NCBI GenBank assembly: GCA_934047225.1
Contig: OW204012.1
Coordinates: 9,734,001-9,798,000 of the forward strand
From: Ypsolopha sequella
Taxonomy: Eukaryota; Arthropoda; Insecta; Lepidoptera; Ypsolophidae
DNA: 64,000 nt
Direction of reading: 5' to 3'
Shown: positions 41,201 through 53,200 of the stretch, one piece after another
How positions within the stretch are numbered: the stretch's first letter is position 1
Layout: each line of letters opens with the position of its first letter
Position numbers and translations under genes: made by a program
Notes under the pieces: model-generated
Told to the model about the DNA's origin: nothing
Seen by the model: only the letters and a program-made list of their open reading frames with translations
Databases searched by the model: none

Positions 41201-44200
41201 GGGGGTGCGCCTCGCGCCGCAGTCCTCCGTTCCGACGGAGGGGAGCTCTGCCCGACAGCATGCCTTCCCTGGACCGAGGGGGGGGAAGTTCTCCCTGACG
41301 CACCCCCGTTGTCCAAGGGGGGGGGAGTTCTCCCTGAAGCACCCCCGCCCGTAGGGCTCCGTCGCTGCGGGACCGGTGAAGCCGCTTCAGATCTGTTGGC
41401 ACACAACAATAAATGGTGAGGCCCCTCACAAACACTGCAACGTCGTGGCTCGGGACAATTACGTTCAAAATGATTGCCCAAGCAACCGAAACACAGGCCC
41501 TTACGCTTCACTATGCGTCGCCGCTCGGTGACGTGCAGGTTTTGCCACTGCTGACATCTCAGCAGGTCATGCCCCGTATGGCCACACTGTAAACAGGTCG
41601 ATGACCTCTCGACCACGGCGACCGCCGCTAAACGCGTCATATCGCGTCCCCGCGACTGCTGCGGTTGTCTGGGCTCCCCACATTCCGATGAGCCAGCAGA
41701 CGAAAATGATTGCGCCCCAGATGGCGCCAAGTCCGGCTGTGATGTTTCTGCTACCCTAGCTTCATATTCAATAAACTTCATTAAGTCCGTAAATTTGGGC
41801 ACAGTGCTGCCATCTTTTCCTGCGGACACCCGCTCAAAACGTGACCTCACATCATTAGGCAACCTACCTAAAATAATGTGAACGAGTAAAAACGACCACT
41901 CGTCCACCGGTAAACCTAATGTTCTAAGGGCATTACACGCCACAGTGACCGGGGTCAGCAACTGCAACCTTAGTTGGGCCCGGTCAGTTACCCTAGGTAA
42001 CGTCAACAATTGAGACGCATGCGCATCCGCCAGTAAGCGCATGTTCTGATACCTATCATTTAATAAGCCCCACGCTGTATCATAATGATCATCCTCCACC
42101 CTGAGGTGCTGGATGAGCGACCTTGCTTCGCCCTCCAATGTTGACATCAAATATGCCATCTTTTGCCCCTTTGTCAAATCTATCCTAGACTCTATTAATG
42201 ACGTAAACATATTCCTATATGAAACCCATTCTTCCATTTTCCCATTAAATTTATTTAGTTTTAAATTAGCCAAACTACTAGACACGCCATCTACCGGTTG
42301 AGGCATGACAACTACAGGACCTCCTGAATTTTGCCTCTTTAGATCAGTAACAATATTCGACGTTATAACCAGCGTCTTACCAGTGGCGCCATCTATTGGT
42401 CTAGGTGTGCTAACAACCGGGCTGCCCGATTGTCGCTTTTTGATCATGGAGGCCGCCTCTGTTATATCATCATAAATCCCTTTTATCTGAGCTAAATCAG
42501 TAACATACCTCTTCATAGGCTCTTCACTTTCCTCCAGTGCTTTCACAGCTACCTTAGCATCAGCCAGCCGCTGTTGCATCCGCTCGGCTCTCTCCAGGAT
42601 TGCATTGTCGCGATCCGAACGAGAAAGCAATCCCTGGACGGTCGTAAACCAGCGGAGCTCTTTCGCCAACGCAGCCTTGTGAGACTTGGACATCTTGCCG
42701 CAATGAACCGGGAAATGTATAAATAAAAACTATTTAGCAAACACCCTGACACGGCACAAAATACAGAAGCACTGCTCAATAGATACCCTACCTATAAATA
42801 GAATTTAATTAGCAAAATTAATTCCCAATTACCAATGTATGTACTGTCCGTCAATACTAAACAAACAAATAGGTTCCTACCTAATTCCAGAATTTAATTA
42901 TCAAATGTAATTCCCAATTACAACAATGTAGGTACTGTATCAATAATACAAAACAAACAAATAGGTTCCTACCTAATTCTATAATTTAATTATCAAATGT
43001 AAATTATATTTGGTGTATACAATACACACAAACCCGAATGCACATTCCACTATGCAACTGTATACATGCTTGTAAGTACATAAATTCAAGCCAAGATAAC
43101 CGTATATTAGCTAACAAGTTGATTTCCAATCTATAATATAAACCGTTATATGATATAATGTTATTGTAATACAAGAACACTTGATATGTACTAAATTAAC
43201 AATTTATACTGATATTACTGAACCACATCAATGTGGTACCCTCCGGTAATCAATTATCTACTCAAATCACTAAACAAATCCAATTTGTAATTGCTACATG
43301 TACATGTAAATAGCCTAGCTATGTTAACAGTTCAATGACACTGGGGCCGCCCAGTTCCGCTGTTTAAATGTATATAAACCAAAGTTGGGATTAACCACGA
43401 TCTGGCTACCAAAGATTGTTTGATAAAAAACGCTCGTTGCTACCAGAAATTATAGCTTATAAAAAGTGGTAATACTGACTAGTGACGGGCATCGGCGTCA
43501 CTGGTGCGAGGATTCCATAACCACGCTCAGACACCACTAATTGTATGCTAAAGGGTGATACTTGCAGCTGGAACAGGGGCCCATAAGCTGTCCCAGATTT
43601 ATAGTATACAAGTATCTTATATTCTACAATATTTAATATAAAACGTCCTACCAGACAGTTGTATGATGACGTCATCCACTGATCCTCGCATGAAGTCCTT
43701 TCGCTGCGGAGTCCAAAGTGTTCCGGTGCCGTGACACGTAGATCACCTTCCACGATGAATCTAAACACAACCCTCCTAACCCGGGATGCATCCAACCCAG
43801 AAATAGTAATTAACAAGTCCACTTGTCGGAAGCCGCGTGGACACAGGTTATGTCACACACACACAGGAAATTCACTAAAAAGTGGCCTTCACGCCAAAAT
43901 ATTGTCAGCCCTTGACACCCTGATGTTCTTACGATGTCCGCACCGATTTGCCGTTAATATCCCTTAATATAACACATATTAAAATCGTCCGCGATCTATA
44001 CCAAGAAAAAGTCCACGTCCCTCGTATTTTACAGCTCCAAGTCCATAGACAAATTATATAGACCATTGATGGATGCGTTCCGAAATATACATTTTATTCT
44101 GAACAGGGCTCTTATCTTTGGTTTCTGAGGCAGCTTGTTTCAATTTGCACCAGCTTAAAAAAATGGTACTATTATTTAGTGGGTATGGTTCAGGAATGAA

Positions 44201-47200
44201 TATTACCATAGACTAAGTATTACTACGTACAACTCCCATACATCAAGGCGAAGCAAATTTTTTACGCGCCCTTACAACACTAGGTGTCGCCAAGTGTTGC
44301 AAATAAGCATAATTTGTTTAATTGGCTGCAAGTAAACTGTCATGGTTACCAAGTAAACATGTGGTTGTAATAGCTTTGCTTGGAAAAACTAGATGGCGCT
44401 ACATTGGCAACACTAACAGTGAATATTTCAGCGCCATCTATTATCGCAGTAGGAATTATTTTTTATGTTATATGACAGCGCTGTGCTACTAGCGTCACCA
44501 ATCGGTCTTTTTTAGCATCGTGTTTGTTAGAGGATTTAGCAACGAATTTTACACCTTTTTGTGGCTACAAACTGATGTATGGGAACTGCTAGTCTGTACG
44601 TAGTTATACTTATAGTCTGTGATATTATCAATAAATATATGTCTGTGTTTTAGAGAGATTACTTCAAGAAAGAAAAGTAGTTGATTGTGAAGCTCCTTGC
44701 TTCAATGAGCAGAAGTTTCTGTGTTTTAGTGTCTCTTATGTCTAAAAATAGTTAGGATTACTGTTGAATGTCTTTGGGTTATAAAGGAATTTGAAGATCT
44801 AGATAGATTATTCAAAAAATGTAGAACATTACAAACAAGTATAGAAACGCAGAAAGAAAAGTCAATCTGGATGTGAGGAACTCTGAACCGGGATACGAAC
44901 CCGGAATCTCTTGCTTACCGGGCGATTGCTGTACCAACTCTATCTCGGTTCAGAGCTCCTCACATCCAGATTTACTTTTCTTTCTGTTTCTATACTGCAA
45001 TTATATAATGTCAATTTACATCTCACACACACACACCCTCACACCCTCTCTCATACAATGTTTTTGAATAACTTGCATGCTAATTTTAATTTTATTTTTA
45101 AATTTAGTTTTTAAAATTGTTCTATTACATCAAACCATATTTTTTTTTCTTTTTGTTCCTTTTTTTTTTGTTCTCACCATGTAATACGCAAATTTTGTAA
45201 TTTTTGTACACCTATAGGAAGGCGTTGGTGACTGTATTACAATTTTTATATTACCACAGTTGCCAACGGCACATTTATATGTTATATTTTTATCACAAGC
45301 AATCATTTGCTTAATTAACTTACAACTTGGTTTTTATTTTTGTTTTTGTTATCCAAAATTATTGTACCAAATTAATAAATTATTATTATTATTAAGTGTT
45401 CAAACATAGAAATTAATTTCTATCATAGTTTTACTCTTATTTGTTATGTCTCAGGTACTCGCATGCCCACGGCACAGACAACTGTTTCCTTAGTGAAAGA
45501 CCTTACCGAGGCTTGGACATGGCTTCAGACAGTGGCTCGGATGTGTACGCGATGCCACAAGACCATGGATGTAGTGTCACACATAAACCTTGGGTCGAGA
45601 GTGGTAAGAGCTATTTTATGAAAATAACTATTTACTGTCATTGTCAACTGTTTCCTAATTAAGAGGCTTGAACATGGCCTCATTCATGACAAATTACTTA
45701 TTTTCTTGAATGTTGATCAATGGTGCAATTAAAATAAAAAGTGTGTACAGTTGAATTTTTTGTCAAAAATTTCATTTATCCTACGCATTCTTATATGTCC
45801 TTACTCGTTACCTAATCAATTATTAATATGACATATTATTATGTAACTTATTTGGTTATGTATACCTGAGTTGACCACATAATAAACCAAGATGAATTAA
45901 AAATATATAATTTAATAATCAACGACATAGATCGAAGGGTGGATACCTCCCTTGATCAACAGACCGTTTATGTACTACTAATAGTTGTATCAGGACAAAC
46001 TCATGTGAGTTTATTGACTTTATTCATCATGTAATAAAATAGTGTAAAATTATGAATAAATAAATAAATAAAAAAAACATGTTTTTAATGTCGCTCCCAT
46101 TACCAAGAGCTTGCTGGTATAAAATCTTTTTCAGACATAATTTTGCCTATTTCCATAAGCTTGAACACTATTGTTATAAATAACGTTGTTTGCAAAAATA
46201 ATTAGAATATGTAGTACAGAACATTGGGTATGTAAGTTTGACCCGCACTTGACCAGTTTTCTCTGTTTTCAGAATGCTTCTGGCACGTACGTTCAGAGTC
46301 TGCGGTGTCCGGGTTAGTGATCAAATCGGCGCTGACTGTCGCGGGTTTGGGTGCTTGTGAAGCTGAGTGTATCAGAGCGCACGGGTTTTTCTGCAGAGGA
46401 TTCAGCTTTAGGTAGAAGATATCCTCTCGCTACGTACATAAAGATTATATAAGTCTTTTTTTCCTATGAAATCCTTGTCCCAAATGTAATTGTCAAAAAT
46501 TATTGCGTCCTACCGGTAGGACAAAAAGTCCTGCTATCAGGACTTCAGGTGATTTATCATTAAGGTATTCGATATTTTTAAAAGAAGTTTTTTATAATTT
46601 AAACCGACAGTTCACTGCAATTAAGTACAATGATGGGAATAGCCGAACAGTTTCAGAAGTTTTATACTACCTTCGTCTGGGCGAGTGAATAGGTTGCGTC
46701 TCACACTGAAGGTGGTCTGAATCTGCTGAAACTGTTCGGCTATCCCGATCATAGTAGTTATTGTGGAGAGCCATCTGCTTAAATTATAAATGCTTTTTTT
46801 TTCTTATACCTAAATGACTAATCGCCCGAAGTACTGCTTGCAGGACTTTAGGTCCTACCGGTAGGATGCAATAATAACATTTGGGGCCGGGCTTTCTTGG
46901 AAAAAAAAAAGCTACCATGTAAACCGATTATTTACATCACGAAATCTCCATAAGTTTTAATGAATTATACATGAATAGTATGCAGAAATCCATTTAAGCA
47001 TCGCTGATCATTCAATATACATGCCACAAGCTCAGGTTTTAATTTCTACGATTTCCCACTCAAATGATAAACTACATTATCTCAAAATTCCATAATGAGA
47101 ACTTGATAAACTTTGTCACACAGATTTGATTCCCCAACAATCGGCGACGAACTGGAAAACTGCCTTCTGACGTCATCGCCACCTACGTCATTAGAACCCA

Positions 47201-50200
47201 ACGATGGTCTACGTAAGACACAAGGACACGAACTCTATGCGCGGGGGAACTATGGACGAGGGTGTGAGCCTGCGCTGTATGACGACTTACATCATAAGGA
47301 GAAACGTAAGTAAATCTAACCGGTCAGCCATAGCTTCAAGCTTCTGGCGGCGCTTCTTGCTGCGCTTCCAGGCGGTTTTTGCTACGGGCTTTGCCCTGCC
47401 ACGACACCCGTCGGCGCCTTCCACCGCATCGGATGTATAGCGCGCTCGCTCGCTCAAAGCGCTCGACACTATGTTCGTTCCGTGCGCTCGATCACTGGCG
47501 CGGCTCCCCGCCACCCCGCACACCGCCGTCGAGAGAGCGCAAGTCACTCGAAGCCGGACAAGACGCGCGAGATGCGACCCATGGCCGGCCCTATACAACT
47601 TCATACATTTGTTCTCTCCGCCGGCGCCGTCGCAAGAAGAACCGCTTGGCGCGCCTCTCGAAGCCTGAAGCTATGGACGAGGGGTAAAACCTGGCGTCGA
47701 CTACAGCAGAAACGCGTCGAATCGACTACTTCGGCTAATCGGCTACTTTCATTTCTTTGCTCTATAAAAAAATATTTTAGTTTGTAGTTAGATCAGTAGA
47801 CTGATCATACTAGTTCCAAAGCCAAATTATGTTTTCCGTGATTTTACTGATCTTTCCGATTTTTTTTCTCAATGATTGTAATGTTTGTTTCAAATCTGAC
47901 TACACAAATTTTATTTGTTAAAAATATTTTGTTTTAATATGCTAAATTGTCCAAACGCGAGAGCATGTTTGGCGAAACGGACCCTTAAGTTGTAAGTAAA
48001 CGGCTCAAGGGGCAGGTAGCCGCCAATGACCTTGAGTCGACATGTGTCGGTTCAAATATCAACAGAAACTACATAAGAATAACGTTCATATCACCGCGCA
48101 CTGCATTACAGAGTCGCTGGGTCTTCGGATAGAGCAAAATAGGAGAAAATAATTCTTTTCACATTGACGCGTTGGACGGGAAAAAAATTCCATAAATAAT
48201 TTTTCTAAGCTTTATTTTCCTTGTATTTTTAATACAAATATCATTAGTGGTTTCACAGAAATAACCAAATTTACCTAATTTTAGTCTAAAAACAGATTGA
48301 ACAATATTTTATATTGAGGATAATTTGTAATACACTAATCTTAGGTAGGTGATAAGGCTTGTTATCTACACTGATATTGACTAGGCGTTAGGGGTAGTCA
48401 TCATTTTTGTTCATCTCAACGCATTCATCAGGCATTCTTAGTTCTTAGGTATTTACTGATTTGAAGATGCACGTAAGATCAGCCCCCTTATTGTCTAACT
48501 TCGATATCTATGACTATCGCTTTCAAGGGTGTCGTGGTTGGCTAAAAATTATATGTAATGTCATTTATAGGCAATCACGGTGCTTTTGGGGGCAATAGCG
48601 ATAGATATTGAAGTTGGACAGGAAGGCTCCAGGAGGTCTAGCATAGCAGACCATATCAAGCTTTAACCCCTGGATACAACATGTCTATCCTTCTTGAGGT
48701 AGACCAACAGAGGGAGAGAGGGCACTGTATCACGCGTTATCGAGCTCGATATAGTTTACTATACTAGACTAGCAGATCTCGTGCGAAACGCACGTGTGAT
48801 ACCCAAAAAGCGTTATTGTTGAGACCTCTTTTTTTCCAATCAATGACGTCTTCCAGGACATTTGAGAAAAGCTTAGGTGAAAAAACGTCACCTTGTTGCA
48901 CGCCCTGTTTAACAGACACGGTTTCGATTAGTGTTTGTATTTGCACTTGGAAACATCACTAACTGCTCTCAGTACGATGTTTATTTTATTCTTTCAGAGT
49001 GCTATCTACAATACGACAACGCAGCCAAGCTGATAGGTTCAGCTATCAAGGGCCACGCACACGCCAAAGATGAAGAAGCTTGTGGACAGTCTTGTACAAA
49101 CGCGCCTTTTAGATGTTTGAGCTACTCTTACAAGTAAGCCAATTTTATAGCCATTGGAGTTTACGCTTTTTCTCTTCTGATTGGTCCGTGTTTGCTTCAT
49201 TTAACCAAAGTGGTTGAACGCATAATTAATGAAGAAATTACAGGCCGGTAAAAAAAAGTAAATGTGTATACTTTTTCTTTTAATTTCTTTTTTCACTCTA
49301 GTCTTCGCTAAGTTATTGCAAATATCAAATCAAAAAAATCAAAATCAAAAATGTTTATTGTGTTAACCAAATAATTACGTAATTACAATTACAGCTGGAG
49401 CCTTCTTTTAAGTAAAAATACCTGTATCAGAAGACTCCGCTCCTTCAGTCCGCAGCTTTGGTTTTACAAAACAGTTTCAAAAATTTGCTTAAAATTTAAA
49501 ATTTACAAAAATTAATTAAAGTAATAATAAGAACACAATTAAAGTAATAATACGAACACAAAAGAGATATGTATATAATAAAAGAAAGATAACATCCTGC
49601 ATGCGTCCATATTATGGAAGTAGCTAAATATGAGGGGGTGCATGTGTGTGTGAGAGGGTGCATGTGTGTGTGTGAGAGGGTGTGTGAGAGGGTGAGGGTG
49701 AGTGTGTGTGTGTGAAGGTGAGGGAGGGTGTATGCGTATGTTTATTTGTATGCTCTATATTTATTTATCTACATACTAGTTTAGTTTCTTTCTAAGTAAT
49801 TTGGTAAATTAGGTTTTCAGCCTCTTCGTAGCTCTTTGTTTTTAATAATAAAGTTGTTTGCTTTTTGCATTCAAAATTATTTTTTGTACATATATCTAGA
49901 ATTCTGCTTATTTGATTGTACATATAAGCTGACTGATAGTTATATTGTCGGCGCGCAAAAGTAGATTTGTAAAATGGAAGTTTAATTATGTTGTCTCTTT
50001 TTCTCTTATTTGAAAATTGTGGGTCTAAATTAGAAATTTTATGCTTTTTTAGGACTGTATTTGCAATATATAATTTTCTTACGGACAATAGTTCCCAAAA
50101 AGAATATAAATTATCTGTTGGGTATCTATAGGGCTTAAAATACATAACCTTTAGCAGTGCTCTTTGGGCTCTTTCTAATTCAATAAATTTAGATTTTGCA

Positions 50201-53200
50201 GCTCCTCCCCAAACAGGTATGCAATAATTAAGTACAGATTGGACGAGGGCTATGTATATTTTATTGAGTAGTAAAGGGGTAGCTATATGTCTAAGCATTT
50301 TAAAGATCCAAATTAACCTTCTTACTCGAGCACTCAGTATTTCAATTTGTGGGAACCAGGATAGTCGCTGGTCTATCATTACGCCTAAGTATTTAGTTTT
50401 AGAAACCTTATCAATGGTAGGGCAATTACAGTTTTGATAGTCATTTGTACAATTATGAATTTTGATTTTAGTGTTATCGGGGGGCTGGGTTCGATTATAT
50501 TTGGTAAAACAGATAAAGTTGGTCTTCAGAGCGTTAAGAGTGAGCAAGTTAAAGTTAAGCCAATGTGACACTATAGAAAGTCCAGATTCTGCACTCTTCA
50601 GAGTTGAGTTCCAGGTTGTGTCTGAAAATACTACTGCTGTATCATCAACGTAGGAGATTACTTTAGCGTTCTTAATGTTCATACTGCACAATTGATTTAT
50701 GTACACAAGGAATAATGTAGGGCCCAACACGCTCCCTTGTGGGACACCGAAAGTTATTTCTGTATCATTGCTGATAAATTGACCTACTTTGACTTTTTGT
50801 CTCCTGTCACTCAGGTAGTCTTTAAATAGTTTTAGTGCAGTGTCCCTAATACCAATTTTCTCCAACTTTTGCACAAGAATGGGAATACAGACGGTGTCGA
50901 AAGCCTTTTTCAAGTCTAAAAATACAGCGAGACATTTTTTACCACTATCTACCTTTTCTACAATGTGTGTGGTTATAGCTGTTACGGCATCTTCTGTGGA
51001 CCTACCATTTCTAAAACCGTACTGGGCATCGGATAGTAAATTGTATTTGTTTAGGTACTTAATAAGTCTCGTATTCAAAAGCTTTTCTAGAATTTTAGAA
51101 ATGGATGGCAGTATCGATATTGGTCTATAATTATTGACATCGTCCTTCTCCCCGCTCTTGTACACCGGTGTTATGATGGATTTTTTCAGAATGTATGGAA
51201 AAATGCCCTTTGAAAAACATAGATTTGTTAAGTGACAAAGAATAGGTACTATTTCGTGCTTGGCCATCTTCAGAAAATTAGTGGGTATACTATCATATAC
51301 TATCATATAAATAATAATATAAAATCCTTTATTTCTCACCGAAAGGCTTCGTACCAATTGTCATGGTTTTCATGTTAACAAATTTTCCTTACAAAATTTA
51401 TTTACTTATTTACCCACCTAGGAGATGATTTTCCAAAGACGCTAAAACTGTTATTATTTATTTTCAATCAGAAAATTCTCATGGTTTTAACTTCAAAACA
51501 AACGCAAATTTTACTTTCTTAGGGTGCCTAAGGGGGCTTAGGGGATGATTTTTCAAAAACCCTGAAACAATTTAAAAAAAAAGAAGGCTTTATCGTTTTT
51601 GATTTGGTTTTTGAAATGGTTTTAACTACAAAATTAACAAAATTCCCATACAAACTTTCAGCCCCTATTTTGCCCCTTAGGGGATGAATTTCGTAAAATC
51701 CTTTCGTGGTGTGTGTCCGCATTATAAATGTAAGTTACTGTCAAAATTTCAAGTATTTTATTTTTGCATTCACAGATTATGAAAAAAATATAAATTTGTT
51801 GTTGCGTTCACAGAGTTTGAATAAATATTACAGTCATGGAAAAAACGGAAATATTAAAAAAGAAACTTGATTTTTTTTCTTTGGGTCATATCAACTTGCC
51901 AACTTTTATTAAAATTTTGAGCTCCCGAAACAGAAATATAAAAAACCTGTTTAAAAAGTTTTTTTTTTCTTTTTTGTCATTTTCTTTCCTTTGTGGAAAA
52001 GGCTAAGCTTAATCCCATACTGCCTGGTCTTAATTTAGTTTCTTTTCTTCTATCCTCTCTTGAGGATCATCTGAACGAACTGTCCTGTCAGAGTTCGTAC
52101 CCAATGGCGTGCACAGAACTTTTTGCTGGAAAAGCAAGCAATTGGTCAAGAATAATAATAAAAAAAATATGAAAAAATTTAAATATCACTTTAAAAAAAA
52201 AAGTTTGTATAGGAAATTTTCACTCTAGGGTAGACATTGTCTACCCTGGCGTCGTACAAAATATTTTTTTTCAAAGTGATATTTAAATTTTTTTATATTT
52301 TTTTTATTGTTGTTCTTGACCAATTGCTTGCTTTTCCAGCAAAAAGTACTGTGCACGCCACTGGTACCCATAACACGAACAAAATGTTGGGTTAGAAAAA
52401 ACACATAAAAAGGCACGGCCTGCACTTTTGTTCCATTGAACAACACACTACACTGGTTACGGCGATTTTAATTCACAATATTCTATCACTATTGTTGATC
52501 AAAACACCCAAAATGCAATATTTTTTCAATAAAACAAAAAAACGACGCCATCACATCTTCGCGTCTTTTGTCCAACAACCTTTTTTTTTTCTTTTCAGCC
52601 AACTGGCTCCCTCAGATCAAGACAACTGCCTGCTCTCGGAGATCCGCCTGTTCGACTTGCAGCGCGGCGTCGACTACGAACACTCAAACGATGACTGGTT
52701 GTTCGCCTTCGATCTTTTCAATGGCGAGTGTTGGAGGAAGGTGCATGGGAAGAGCGGGTTTGAGTGAGTTTGCCTTTTAAGGCGGTATGTAAAAGTTTTA
52801 GCGTCCATGTTACTCCATATGCGAAACAACCCTCAGTGCAAGAGGGACGGATTCGTGGTAAAGTAGCAAAAAGTCGGTTTTTTATTAATATAAAGTGTAC
52901 TAAAGTTGCTATCAAAATTTCGGTTAACCAGCCCCCCTGTATCTGTATTCTGTATCTTAAGTTGCCAACTGCACAGGGTGCCTATCGTCAAAAACATAGA
53001 TAAAAACTAAACTTTCAAAATTGGTTTTAGTGGGTATTGAACTATTAACAATCTGTGTCGTCACTTCAAGTGCGAAAATATCCTTAGGACATCGGAATTC
53101 GATAGTATATCTATGTTTTTGATGATAGACACCCAGTCCAGAAGGCAACTAGAGATACATAATAGGCCCGCAGGTCCTAGATACCGTCAAAACCTATCTA

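Larger units (their letters stand above)
38630..44105 (-). mobile_element. BEL/Pao LTR retrotransposon, internally deleted, recent
   Basis: Two 689-bp LTRs (TG...CA) in direct orientation, 5-bp duplication GGGCT at 38625-38629 and 44106-44110. On the minus strand the order is LTR, noncoding leader, gag, protease remnant, integrase remnant, purine-rich tract (AGAGCGGGGGCC at 39319-39331), LTR. Reverse transcriptase and RNase H are absent. The LTRs differ at only one site I noticed, so insertion is young; movement would have needed enzymes from another copy. Confidence 0.92.

Noticed and set aside
41035..41298. Plus-strand frame of 87 codons
   Set aside because: Shadow of the Gag frame on the other strand.
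47287..47787. Overlapping open frames of about 100 codons in the GC-rich block
   Set aside because: Open on both strands, Arg/Ser/Pro-rich with no domain; this is what GC-rich DNA gives. They also start after a good splice donor.
49630..49735. Telomeric or centromeric satellite
   Set aside because: A short irregular GT/GAG microsatellite inside a retrotransposon 3' UTR.
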